Positions 5,689-12,318 of a stretch of DNA of 13,561 nucleotides are shown one piece after another. The notes under the pieces were generated by a model. That model saw only the letters and a list, made by a program, of their open reading frames with translations, was not told where the DNA came from and searched no databases. Both the position numbers and the translations under genes were made by a program. Origin of the DNA: an uncultured Actinomycetes bacterium (GTDB lineage Bacteria > Actinomycetota > Thermoleophilia > Solirubrobacterales > Solirubrobacteraceae); assembly GCA_937888775.1 (NCBI GenBank), contig CALAQT010000596.1, positions 1 to 13,561 of the forward strand, written 5' to 3'. Positions within the stretch are counted from its first letter, which is position 1; each line of letters starts with the position of its first letter.

Positions 5689-6432
5689 GTGACTTTGATC
5701 AGATCTCATCTACCGGCGAAGCTGCTAGGTGTCGTTGCCTGCTCGCTGCTGCTCGCGGCCTGCGGCTCGAGCTCGAACAGCTCCAGCAGCTCCAGCAGCA
5801 CCGCCAGCAGCACCGGCACCAGCGCCAGCAGCCCCAGCACCAGCGCCTCCAGCACCACTGCACCGCCGAGCTCCACCTCGCCGACCGGCACGACGCCGGG
5901 TCAGTCAGCGATTGGATTTGAGGGAGTGCCGATCGAGTCCGGCCCTGCCCTGGCTCCCGCCGCGACAACGGGGACCGCGAACGTGGACGGGATCCAGTGC
6001 GGGGCCACAGAGCAGCTCGCCTACCACATCCACGCCCACCTGGCCGTGTTCTTCAACGGCAAGCAATACGCGCTCCCTGGGGGCATCGGGATCCCCGGCT
6101 CTGCCATGTACCAGACTCCCCGCGGCCCGGTCGCCGCCGGCGGCAAATGCATCTACTGGCTGCACACTCACGCTCCCGACGGGATCATCCACGTCGAATC
6201 CCCGACCCAGCGGATCTACACCCTGGGCAACTTCTTCGACGAATGGCGCCAGCCGCTCAGCGCAGACAGTGTGGGGACAGTCAAGGGAAAGATCACGGCG
6301 TTCGTGAACGGCAAGCCGTGGACCAAGAGTGTCCGCGACATCCCGCTCATCCCCCACGCCGACATCCAGCTGGACATCGGCTCACCCATTCCGCCGCTGC
6401 AGAAGGTGGACTGGGCCCAGACCCAGCTCTAA
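5689..6432 (+). CDS. Secreted lipoprotein with histidine-rich domain
   Basis: A 247-residue lipoprotein. Residues 1-25 form a lipoprotein signal: basic start, hydrophobic core LLGVVACSLLLAAC, and lipobox LAAC with Cys25 as the lipidated residue. Residues 26-74 are a Ser/Thr/Pro linker. The folded domain (about 97-231) holds HIHAHL (His113, 115, 117), CIYWLHTHAPDG (His159, His161), IIHVES (His168) and a late His223, plus Cys104 and Cys154, which may form a disulfide. This clustering suggests a metal- or heme-binding site outside the membrane, but I cannot name the family. A repeated-looking FFNGK/FVNGK element (121-125, 205-209) hints at two related sub-domains. The start is GTG 5689 because the signal peptide begins there and TACGGT lies 9 nt upstream. 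Stop overlaps the convergent DedA stop. Confidence 0.75.
   Translation: MTLIRSHLPAKLLGVVACSLLLAACGSSSNSSSSSSSTASSTGTSASSPSTSASSTTAPPSSTSPTGTTPGQSAIGFEGVPIESGPALAPAATTGTANVDGIQCGATEQLAYHIHAHLAVFFNGKQYALPGGIGIPGSAMYQTPRGPVAAGGKCIYWLHTHAPDGIIHVESPTQRIYTLGNFFDEWRQPLSADSVGTVKGKITAFVNGKPWTKSVRDIPLIPHADIQLDIGSPIPPLQKVDWAQTQL
5767..5907 (+). repeat. Low-complexity Ser/Thr/Pro codon tract
   Basis: Runs of AGC, TCC, ACC and GCC codons encode the 47-residue linker just after the lipidated cysteine. The near-repetitive DNA is prone to slippage, so linker length probably varies between strains. The linker likely carries the domain away from the membrane. Confidence 0.6.
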
Positions 6433-7064
6433 GGGCCGCCGGTCGGGCTGCCGGTCGGCCGACTGCGGCGGCGCCGGGCAACCTCGATCGCCACCCCAGC
6501 CAGCACGAGCGTTCCCAGCGCGACCGCGGTAAATGTGCCGAGATCGTCGACGGCGTCGACCACGGACGGGCCAATGAAGTAGGAGCCGAGCCCGATGCCG
6601 ACCGCCCACACGATCGCGGTGAGCGCATTGGTGATCAGGTACACGGTCGGGCGAACGCGGTTGATGCCGGCTACCCATGCCGGCGTGAGGATGATCGCGA
6701 TCACGGGATAGCGTTCGAACACGGCCTCTCCCCGATCCACCGCCCTGATCCGCAGCCGGCGCAGTGGCCCCGGCGCGGTCACGAAGGCCCGACCGGCCTT
6801 CAGGCCCAGCAGCCATCCGCCAATGCCGCCGGCCGTGGCCGCTGCCCACGAGACCACCAGCACCGAGGCGAGATCGAGCTTGTGCTGGGCGGCGAGCACG
6901 CCCGCGGCGATCAGGATCGGCTCGCCCGGCCCCGGGAAGCCGAACCAGCTCGCCGCCGAGGCCGCCGCCAGCCCGACGTAATCGATCGGGGGACCGCGAA
7001 AGTGATGCTGAAGGTGGATATGAAGGTGAAACAGGCCAACGACCAGTGACGTCGCTAGCGCCAT
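6429..7064 (-). CDS. DedA-family (VTT domain) membrane protein
   Basis: A 211-residue integral membrane protein of the DedA/SNARE-associated family. The re-entrant motif FGFPGPGEPILIAAGVLA (41-58), with Glu48, is the family hallmark, and GGIGGWLLGLKAGRAF and the ERYPVIAIILTPAWVAGINRVRP region (in parts) follow in family order. The last block normally holds the conserved arginines of the second re-entrant loop. DedA proteins are linked to envelope homeostasis, and several move undecaprenyl phosphate or other lipids across the membrane; this member's substrate is unknown. The N-terminus is histidine-rich (HLHIHLQHH, 13-21). The start could be ATG 7064, used here, or GTG 7109, which adds 15 acidic/basic residues; neither has a good ribosome site. 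Its stop overlaps that of the convergent lipoprotein by 4 bp. Divergent from the USP-like gene. Confidence 0.85.
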   Translation of the reverse strand: MALATSLVVGLFHLHIHLQHHFRGPPIDYVGLAAASAASWFGFPGPGEPILIAAGVLAAQHKLDLASVLVVSWAAATAGGIGGWLLGLKAGRAFVTAPGPLRRLRIRAVDRGEAVFERYPVIAIILTPAWVAGINRVRPTVYLITNALTAIVWAVGIGLGSYFIGPSVVDAVDDLGTFTAVALGTLVLAGVAIEVARRRRSRPTGSPTGGP

Positions 7065-7169
7065 CAGCGCGCTGATCTCAGCTCGATCATCGTTGCGATC
7101 GTCGCACACGGTCAGGCTGGCACCGCCACTAGCTCGCTCAGGCTGGGCGATCCGCCAGCGCCGCCTGGA

Positions 7170-7196
7170 TAAGCTGCGGCCACGATCCTTGGCCGC
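7170..7196 (+). promoter_or_regulatory. Candidate promoter and inverted repeat before the USP gene
   Basis: TAAGCT (7170-7175) fits a -10 box. Directly after it GCGGCCA (7176-7182) and TGGCCGC (7190-7196) are perfect 7-bp reverse complements with a 7-nt spacer. The repeat would overlap the transcription start, a common place for an operator, or form a 5' hairpin in the roughly 58-nt leader. Confidence 0.35.
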
Positions 7197-7240
7197 GTGG
7201 CCAATGCCAGGAGCCGATGCTCTGAGCAGGATTGCCCGGC

Positions 7241-7909
7241 ATGGCTATTACCATCATCGTTTCCTACGACGGCACCGCCAACGACGACGACGGGCTCGCC
7301 CTGGCCAAGATGCTCGCCCGAGCCGGCGCGAGCTTGGCGCTGGCCTATGTTCGCCACTCCCACGAATACGATCCGCGACGCGAGGAGATCAGCCAGCACG
7401 ACGCGCAGCACAGATTGCATCAGGGCGCCATTTGGCTGGGCGACGAGTCGCTGCCCCAGCACGTCGTGGTAAGTCCTTCCACCGGCGAAGGCCTCGCCAG
7501 GCTCGCCGACGCCGAGGGCGCCTCGGTGATCGTGTTCGGCTCTGACTACCGGACCTCACCCGGGCGGGTGGAGCCCGGGGCCGCCGCCCAGCGCCTGCTG
7601 GAGGGAGGCACGGTTGCCGTCGCCGTGGCGCAGGCGGGGCTACGGACGCACCCCGAAGGCGGCCTCGGCACGATCTCGGTCACCGCTGATAACGATGACG
7701 CCGCTGTTCAGACGGCATCGGCGCTGGCCGCTGCGACGGGGGCGACGATCGCCGCGCCCGGTGAAGGCAACGCTGACCTGATCGTGGTCGGCTCGCAGTC
7801 GACCTCGCCCCCCGGGCGGATCGCGCTGAGCGGCACGACACGCTCGCAGCTGGACTCGGCGCACAGTTCAGCGCTGGTCCTGCCCCACGCCACGCCGGTC
7901 CTCTTCTAA
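7241..7909 (+). CDS. Universal-stress-like two-domain protein
   Basis: A 222-residue cytosolic protein built as two UspA-like halves. The first (about 2-125) opens with the strand MAITIIVSYDGTANDDDGLA and contains ASVIVFGSDYRTSPGRVEPG; the second (about 141-222) runs from GTISVTADNDDAAVQTASAL to ADLIVVGSQSTSPPGRIALSG and ends in a SSALVLPHATPVLF strand. Both halves share V-GS...SPPGR/SPGR-like turns, which supports an internal duplication. The usual ATP loop (G-x2-G-x9-G-S/T) is not present in either half, so it may be a non-ATP-binding type. ATG 7241 is preferred over TTG 7232 because an AGCAGG stretch lies about 10 nt upstream. Followed by a strong hairpin, so probably transcribed alone. 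Stress role inferred from family only. Confidence 0.72.
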   Translation: MAITIIVSYDGTANDDDGLALAKMLARAGASLALAYVRHSHEYDPRREEISQHDAQHRLHQGAIWLGDESLPQHVVVSPSTGEGLARLADAEGASVIVFGSDYRTSPGRVEPGAAAQRLLEGGTVAVAVAQAGLRTHPEGGLGTISVTADNDDAAVQTASALAAATGATIAAPGEGNADLIVVGSQSTSPPGRIALSGTTRSQLDSAHSSALVLPHATPVLF

Positions 7910-7916
7910 GTCCGCG

Positions 7917-7933
7917 TCCGGGGTCGCCCCGGA
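7917..7933 (+). terminator. GC-rich hairpin after the USP gene
   Basis: TCCGGGG (7917-7923) and CCCCGGA (7927-7933) form a perfect 7-bp stem with a 3-nt loop, 8 nt after the stop codon. No T tract follows, as is common for actinobacterial terminators. Confidence 0.55.
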
Positions 7934-7982
7934 GCGACTCGGCGGCCGTTTGCGCCAGATAGCGGGTTCGACTTATCCCTAT

Positions 7983-8015
7983 GTCCAACCCATCTAGCGG
8001 TTTGCTGGACGCTAG
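7983..8015 (+). promoter_or_regulatory. Interleaved inverted repeats upstream of amtB
   Basis: Within the 213-bp gap before amtB, GTCCA (7983-7987) pairs with TGGAC (8006-8010), and CTAGCG (7994-7999) pairs with CGCTAG (8010-8015). The two pairings interlock and nearly exclude each other, as in a switch or a paired operator. No canonical GlnR or NtcA-type site is recognised. I see no perfect TANNNT box in this gap, so the amtB promoter is not located. Confidence 0.3.
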
Positions 8016-8112
8016 GCCATGGGGTCACGGCGCAGTCGCGAACAAACTCTCGCTTGGAAATCTGGGCACTAAGCCCCGTCGCCTCGCGCGGGCGGTTGGC
8101 TGACCCTCCAAC

Positions 8113-8118
8113 AAGGAG
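8113..8118 (+). promoter_or_regulatory. amtB ribosome binding site
   Basis: AAGGAG, 4 nt before ATG 8123, the strongest ribosome site in the window apart from that of the SDR gene. It decides the start against an in-frame ATG at 8054. Confidence 0.75.
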
Positions 8119-8122
8119 AAAG

Positions 8123-9523
8123 ATGTTCACTGCATATCCCTCCTGGCTAAGCTCGGGCGACAACGCGTGGCAATTGACCGCCGCGACGCTGGTCGGCCTG
8201 ATGAGCGTGCCAGGTCTCGTAGTGCTGTACGGCGGCGTGATGCAGAAACGCTGGTCGATCAACAGCATGATGCTCGTGTTCGCCACCTTCGCGGTCGTCT
8301 TGGTCGTGTGGGTGCTGTGGGCATTCAAGATGGGCTTCGGCCATCCGATCGGCCATGGGCTCGGGTTCTTCTCGACCTTCCTCGGGAAACCGGGGAACGT
8401 GCTCACCCAGTCGCAAGAGCAGGGACGAGCGAACATCCCGCTGATCAGTGGCGCGGCTCCGAACTTCAGGTTCCCGGAGTCGTCTCTCGTCTACTTCCAG
8501 TTCGTGTTCGCGGCGATCACTCCAATCCTCGCGCTCGGATCGGTGCTCGGACGGGTGAACTTCAAAGCGTGGATTCCGTTCTGTGCGCTTTGGATCACCT
8601 TCGTCTACGCGGTTGACGCGTTCCTGCTCTGGGGCGGCGGTTGGTTCGCCCACAAGGGCGCGATTGACTTCTCGGGTGGTTACGTGATCCACCTCTCGGC
8701 CGGCGTAACAGGATTCGTCGCTGCGGCGGTGATCGGGCCGCGACTCCAACGAGACCGAGAGATCGACGCCCCGAACAACGTGTTGATGGTGGCGACCGGG
8801 GCGGGTTTGCTGTGGCTCGGTTGGAACGGCTTCAACGGCGGTGACCCGTACTTCGCCGGTGCGGCCGCGTCAGCCGCGGTGCTCAACACCAACCTGTGCA
8901 CGGCGATCGCCTTTCTTGTGTGGGTGGCGTGGGATTACCTCACGGGCCGCAAGCCCGGTCTGATCTCCGGCGTGAACGGGATGATCGTCGGCCTGGTCGC
9001 GATCACCCCGGCGGCCGGCTACGTGAACGGGTTTGGGGCTATAGCGCTCGGAGCGATCGCATCCACGCTGGTGTACTTCTCGTTGAACTACCTCAGTCAC
9101 ATGCGACCCTTCCGCAACGTCGACGACACGCTGGGCGTGATCTACACCCACGGCTTCGCCGGTCTCGCCGGCGGTCTGCTAACGGGCGTGTTCGCCAACC
9201 CGCACATGATCGAGGCATTCGGTCCCGGCGGTGGTAAGAAGGGAGACATCACCAGCCCAGCGGGAGTGATCTACGGCAACTGGACGCTGTTGAAATGGCA
9301 GCTGCTGGCGGGTCTGTTCGTGATCGCCTGGTCGGCAATCATGACGTTCATCCTCCTCAAGCTGGTGGGCCTGTTCATTCCGCTGCGGATGTCCGACGAG
9401 AACATGGAGATCGGCGATACGGCCGAGCACGGACACGAGGTGTATCCGTCCGACGTGCCATCGCTTGGCTACCCCAACGGGATACCGGGCCTTGGTCAAC
9501 CGGCGACGCCGACGACCGCATGA
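8123..9523 (+). CDS. amtB: Ammonium transporter (Amt family)
   Basis: A 466-residue membrane channel of the Amt/Mep/Rh family, with about 11 helices; as a trimer it admits ammonium. Residues equivalent to E. coli AmtB can be placed: Phe129 (F107, VFAAIT), Trp170 (W148, LLWGGG), Asp182 (D160, DFSGG), His190 (H168, YVIHLSAG), Phe237 (F215, GWNGFNGG) and His343 (H318, IYTHGFAG). The gate and twin-His pore are therefore intact. At the position of Ser219, which helps bind the incoming ammonium, the sequence has Asp241 (FNGGDPYF), a variant I associate with a subgroup of bacterial Amts. The C-terminal cytoplasmic tail (about 421-466) is Pro/Gly-rich. No glnK (PII) gene follows; instead a PucR regulator lies downstream in the same frame. 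Confidence 0.95.
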   Translation: MFTAYPSWLSSGDNAWQLTAATLVGLMSVPGLVVLYGGVMQKRWSINSMMLVFATFAVVLVVWVLWAFKMGFGHPIGHGLGFFSTFLGKPGNVLTQSQEQGRANIPLISGAAPNFRFPESSLVYFQFVFAAITPILALGSVLGRVNFKAWIPFCALWITFVYAVDAFLLWGGGWFAHKGAIDFSGGYVIHLSAGVTGFVAAAVIGPRLQRDREIDAPNNVLMVATGAGLLWLGWNGFNGGDPYFAGAAASAAVLNTNLCTAIAFLVWVAWDYLTGRKPGLISGVNGMIVGLVAITPAAGYVNGFGAIALGAIASTLVYFSLNYLSHMRPFRNVDDTLGVIYTHGFAGLAGGLLTGVFANPHMIEAFGPGGGKKGDITSPAGVIYGNWTLLKWQLLAGLFVIAWSAIMTFILLKLVGLFIPLRMSDENMEIGDTAEHGHEVYPSDVPSLGYPNGIPGLGQPATPTTA

Positions 9524-9562
9524 GTTGCGAAGAGGTGGCTCGAGCCCGCGTGCGCAGCGAAC

Positions 9563-10783
9563 ATGCAGCGCGCCCGGGCGCTTGAGAGCAATCAGCAGTC
9601 AGCGCAGGACCGGGGGGCGGAGCAATCTGCCCCCCGGTCCACGCCGCTGACGCTTGTATCCGGCGCGGTCGCCGGCGACGATCTTCGCAGCGTCGCCGCC
9701 GCCGCCTCGGCTGCGCTCGGGCTTCCCGTCGTGATCGCTATCCCGACGCTGGGCGAACCGGTTGTCTCGGCTCGCGACTCGCTGACGCCCGAGGCTGCCG
9801 GCGCCGTGGTGGCGCACGCGCAGGAGATGATCGGTGGCGACCCGCCGGCGCTCCCGCAGATGATCGCCGAGGCCGTCCCCGTCCGGATCGGCGAACAGGT
9901 GGTGGGGATCGTGGCAGCGCTGGTGGTCGCCGGAGCGGACCGCCAGGTGCCCGAGCAACGAGCCTGGCTGGAGGCCGCGGCGGCCGCGGCCACGTTTACC
10001 TCGCTGATCGCCGACAGCCAGGCGGGGAGCCCCGAGGCCTCCCCGATCGCCCTACTGCGAGACCTGTGCACCGGCGCGCCGTCCGACCGGACGGCCTTTC
10101 TCGCCCACGCCCGCCGGCTGGGCCACGACCTGGGGAGCGGAGCTATCGCGGTCTGCGCCCGGGTCCGGCCCAGCGCCAGCGCGCCCACCCAGGCCGAACT
10201 GGACGCCGACGGGCGGGCTCTACTCGCCGATCTGGGAGATGGCCGGGTCGCCGGCCTGATCCCAGCCGACGGTCCGTCCAGTGCCCAGGACGTGGCGGAG
10301 TCGGTCGCCGAGCGCCTGGCCCAAAGCGGGATGACCGTCGCGCTGTCGGCCCGGCGCCGTGACCCGGAGGTGCTGCACGAGGCGCTGCGGGAAGCCGAGC
10401 TGCTGGTCGAGCTCGCAACCTCGACCGACGCGCCGCTCGCCGGCCAGGAGGAGACCTACCGGCTGCTGATTGGTGTGCTGCTCAGGGATCCAGATGAGCT
10501 GGCGCACCTGCGCGCGCGGACCATCTCTCCCCTGGCGGAGTACGACGCCAAACACGACACCGATCTGCTCGCCACCCTGCAGGCGTTCCTCACTTATCAC
10601 GGCTCCACCACCGAGACCGCCGAGGCGATGCGCCTGCACCGTCACACGGTGGGCTACCGGCTCGCCCGCGTGCACGAGGTCTCAGGCCTGTCGCCGTATG
10701 AATCCGACGGGCGTGAGCGGCTCAGCCTGGGCCTCAAGGCCGCACAGATCCTTGAGGCTGAGGGGCGCCGCGTGCGAAGGTGA
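9563..10783 (+). CDS. PucR-family transcriptional regulator
   Basis: A 406-residue DNA-binding regulator. The C-terminus (about 333-395) is a PucR-type helix-turn-helix: LLATLQAFLTYHGSTTETAEAM (in parts), RLHRHTVGYRLARVHEVSGL and SLGLKAAQ. It is preceded by a CdaR/GGDEF-like region (about 165-300, with LLRDLCTGAPSDRTAF and the EAELLVELA helix), and residues about 28-150 look like a GAF-type sensor domain. PucR-type proteins control purine, allantoin, sugar-acid or amino-acid use; the position beside amtB suggests nitrogen control. ATG 9563 is the only start that keeps the GAF domain; there is no ribosome site. The first 27 residues are low-complexity and are encoded partly by a 12-bp perfect hairpin (9607-9640), so they may not be functional protein. 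In frame with amtB after a single TGA, so possibly translated by coupling. Confidence 0.85.
   Translation: MQRARALESNQQSAQDRGAEQSAPRSTPLTLVSGAVAGDDLRSVAAAASAALGLPVVIAIPTLGEPVVSARDSLTPEAAGAVVAHAQEMIGGDPPALPQMIAEAVPVRIGEQVVGIVAALVVAGADRQVPEQRAWLEAAAAAATFTSLIADSQAGSPEASPIALLRDLCTGAPSDRTAFLAHARRLGHDLGSGAIAVCARVRPSASAPTQAELDADGRALLADLGDGRVAGLIPADGPSSAQDVAESVAERLAQSGMTVALSARRRDPEVLHEALREAELLVELATSTDAPLAGQEETYRLLIGVLLRDPDELAHLRARTISPLAEYDAKHDTDLLATLQAFLTYHGSTTETAEAMRLHRHTVGYRLARVHEVSGLSPYESDGRERLSLGLKAAQILEAEGRRVRR
9607..9640 (+). terminator. Perfect 12-bp hairpin at the amtB-pucR junction
   Basis: GGACCGGGGGGC (9607-9618) and GCCCCCCGGTCC (9629-9640) are exact reverse complements with a 10-nt loop. 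It is one of the two strongest hairpins in the window and lies 84 nt after the amtB stop and 44 nt into pucR. It lacks a T tract. It may terminate or attenuate amtB transcripts, stabilise their 3' ends, or limit pucR translation. Confidence 0.6.
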
Positions 10784-10790
10784 GAGCCCG

Positions 10791-10895
10791 AGCCCGGTCG
10801 GCCTCAGCCCGGTCCGCGTCAGCCCGGTCCGCGTCAGCCCGGTCCGCGTCAGCCCGGTCCGCGTCAGCCCGGTCCGCGTCAGCCCGGTCCGCGTC
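10791..10895. repeat. 15-bp minisatellite, seven copies
   Basis: Six perfect copies of AGCCCGGTCCGCGTC run head to tail from 10806 to 10895, preceded by one copy with changes (10791-10805). The array begins 8 nt after the pucR stop and its last unit overlaps the stop of the convergent LLM gene. As 15 is a multiple of three, copy changes keep frame. On the minus strand each unit carries a TGA in frame with the LLM gene; on the plus strand the pucR frame stays open and would add Pro/Gln/Arg repeats. No spacers, so not CRISPR. Confidence 0.9.
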
Positions 10896-11934
10896 AGCTC
10901 AGGACCAGTTCGGCGGCGGTCCTCAGCGTCGCAGGATCTCCGCCGATCAGGAGTGTGGTCACGATCGAATCGCGCCACGCCTCCAGGTCGTGGGCGATCT
11001 TGTCCCGCGGCCCAATCAGCGTCAACTGCTCCAACAGCTTTGTCGGCACCGCCGCGGCCGCCTCGTCCTTGTGTCCGGCGAGGTAGAGCTCCTGGATCTT
11101 GGCGACCTCGGCCTCGTAGCCCATCCGGATGGCAACGTTGGCGTGGAAGTTGGCGTTCCTGGCGCCCATCCCACCGAAGTACAGCGCGTACATGGGTCGC
11201 AACGCATCGGCCGTGCGCTCTATGTCGTCAGTGACAATCAGCGGCACCGTGGCGGCGACTTCGAAGTCTTGACTGGTATGACGGGCGCCCGGCCTTGAGA
11301 ACCCCTCGTCGAGCGCCCGGCGGTAGAAGTCGTCGTGTTGAGGTGAGTAGAACAGCGCCAACCAGCCGTCGCACAGCTCGCCGGCCAGCGACACGTTCTT
11401 GGGGCCTTCGGCCGCCAGGAAGATCGGAATCTCCTCACGCAGAGGGCGGATACTGGCTTTCAGCGGCTTGCCCAACCCTGTTCCGTCCACCAGTGGCAGC
11501 GGGTAATGCGGCCCTGGGCTGGTCACGGGCCCCTTACGGGCCCAGATCTGCCTCAGCAGCCCGATGTACTCACGCATACGCGCCAGCGGCTTGGCAAACG
11601 ACTGTCCGTACCAGCCCTCCACCACCTGCGGCCCTGACACGCCCAGGCCGAGGATCAGCCGGCCACCGGAGAGGTGGTCGAGGGTCAGCGCCGCCATCGC
11701 GGTCGCGGCGGGCGTGCGCGCCGAGATCTGCACGATCGCCGTGCCGAGCTTCAGCCGCTGGGTGGCGGCGCCCCACCAGGCCAGCGGCATCAGCGCATCG
11801 GACCCGTAGGCTTCCGCGGTCCACAACGAGTCAAAGCCCAGCCGCTCAGCCTCCAGCACCGTCACCTGCGCTCCGGGCGGTGGTCCGCCGGCCCAATAGC
11901 CGACGTTGAGTCCCAGTCGCAGTTCGCGCGTCAT
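10894..11934 (-). CDS. LLM-class F420-dependent oxidoreductase
   Basis: A 346-residue luciferase-like (TIM-barrel) protein, probably using coenzyme F420. Hallmarks in order: LGLNVGYWAGGPPPG (7-21), LGFDSLWTAEAYGSDALMPL (32-51), KLGTAIVQISARTPAATAMAA (in parts, 62-82), LSGGRLILGLGVSGPQVVEGWYG (in parts, 88-110), the IPIFLAAEGPKNVSLAGELCDGW block, and a C-terminal LIGPRDKIAHDLEAWRD region. This is the pattern of the mycobacterial Rv3520c-type group. Substrate and pathway are unknown. ATG 11934 is preceded on its strand by TAGGGT (11944-11949) at 9 nt, so it probably has its own near-leaderless promoter. It lies 32 bp after the Cys/His small gene on the same strand. Its stop is in the last unit of the minisatellite. 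Confidence 0.9.
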   Translation of the reverse strand: MTRELRLGLNVGYWAGGPPPGAQVTVLEAERLGFDSLWTAEAYGSDALMPLAWWGAATQRLKLGTAIVQISARTPAATAMAALTLDHLSGGRLILGLGVSGPQVVEGWYGQSFAKPLARMREYIGLLRQIWARKGPVTSPGPHYPLPLVDGTGLGKPLKASIRPLREEIPIFLAAEGPKNVSLAGELCDGWLALFYSPQHDDFYRRALDEGFSRPGARHTSQDFEVAATVPLIVTDDIERTADALRPMYALYFGGMGARNANFHANVAIRMGYEAEVAKIQELYLAGHKDEAAAAVPTKLLEQLTLIGPRDKIAHDLEAWRDSIVTTLLIGGDPATLRTAAELVLS

Positions 11935-11943
11935 TCGACGCCA

Positions 11944-11949
11944 ACCCTA
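11944..11949 (-). promoter_or_regulatory. -10 box before the LLM oxidoreductase gene
   Basis: TAGGGT on the minus strand, 9 nt before ATG 11934, inside the 32-bp gap after the upstream gene. It suggests the oxidoreductase is also transcribed alone, with a leader of about 2 nt. Confidence 0.4.
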
Positions 11950-11966
11950 TCCGCTCGCGGCGGGAT

Positions 11967-12269
11967 TTACCGGCGGGCGCCACGGTCCGGGCCGCGCACA
12001 CGCGCGAGCATCCGGCGAATCCGGCTCGGAGGCCGTGGGAGCGTTCGCTGCCATTCGTCCTTGGTCGGCAGCCGGCCCGCCCGGCGTGCCTTCAGCACGC
12101 AGTCGGTGTGCGCGTGGCGACGCCGTTCAAGGTGCCCCTCCGGCGCGATCAGCATGTGCTCGCTGAACGCTGGGAGCAGCTGTCCGCAAAGCGGGCAGCG
12201 ATAGGTCGCCGGCTTGCGGTTCTGGGCGCGTCGGAGATACCACCACCGGGCCGACTCAAGTTGACTCAC
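11967..12269 (-). CDS. Small Cys/His protein, possible zinc binder
   Basis: A 100-residue basic protein. A zinc-knuckle-like core is visible: YRCPLCGQLLPAF (Cys25, Cys28), His38, then RRHAHTDCVLKARR (His52, His54, Cys57). A C-x2-C plus H-x2-C set could bind one zinc ion. The tail (PRPPSRIRRMLARVRGPDRG, about 78-97) is Arg/Pro-rich and may touch nucleic acid. I do not recognise a named family, though the layout looks conserved. The start is GTG 12269; a TANNNT box (TAGCGT, 12302-12307) on the same strand would give a leader of about 25 nt, with a weak AAG-type site. Divergent from the DUF6812-like gene and upstream of the LLM gene, with which it may form an operon. Confidence 0.68.
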   Translation of the reverse strand: MSQLESARWWYLRRAQNRKPATYRCPLCGQLLPAFSEHMLIAPEGHLERRRHAHTDCVLKARRAGRLPTKDEWQRTLPRPPSRIRRMLARVRGPDRGARR

Positions 12270-12301
12270 TCACTTCAGCATGTCACCCAGGCGCCGTTGT
12301 C

Positions 12302-12311
12302 ACGCTATCGT
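12302..12311. promoter_or_regulatory. Overlapping divergent -10 boxes
   Basis: ACGCTATCGT contains TATCGT on the plus strand (12306-12311), exactly 7 nt before GTG 12319, and TAGCGT on the minus strand (12302-12307), serving the gene at 12269. The two boxes share the central TA, so polymerase could probably serve only one side at a time. Confidence 0.5.
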
Positions 12312-12318
12312 CGCCGGG

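Noticed and set aside
8020..8060. GlnR-type operator (GTNAC-n6-GAAAC) before amtB
   Set aside because: GTCAC is present but the partner GAAC lies 11 nt away, not the required spacing.
9521..9640. Selenocysteine-type readthrough of the amtB TGA, giving an AmtB-PucR fusion
   Set aside because: The hairpin is 84 nt downstream, too far for a bacterial SECIS, and a channel-regulator fusion through a low-complexity linker has no support.
10791..10895. CRISPR array
   Set aside because: Units are 15 bp, directly adjacent and without spacers; no cas genes are present.
10470..11300. Repeat-bearing frames across the minisatellite (SPVRV, SASAR and RTGLT peptides)
   Set aside because: They are products of reading the 15-bp unit in other frames and overlap pucR and the LLM gene.
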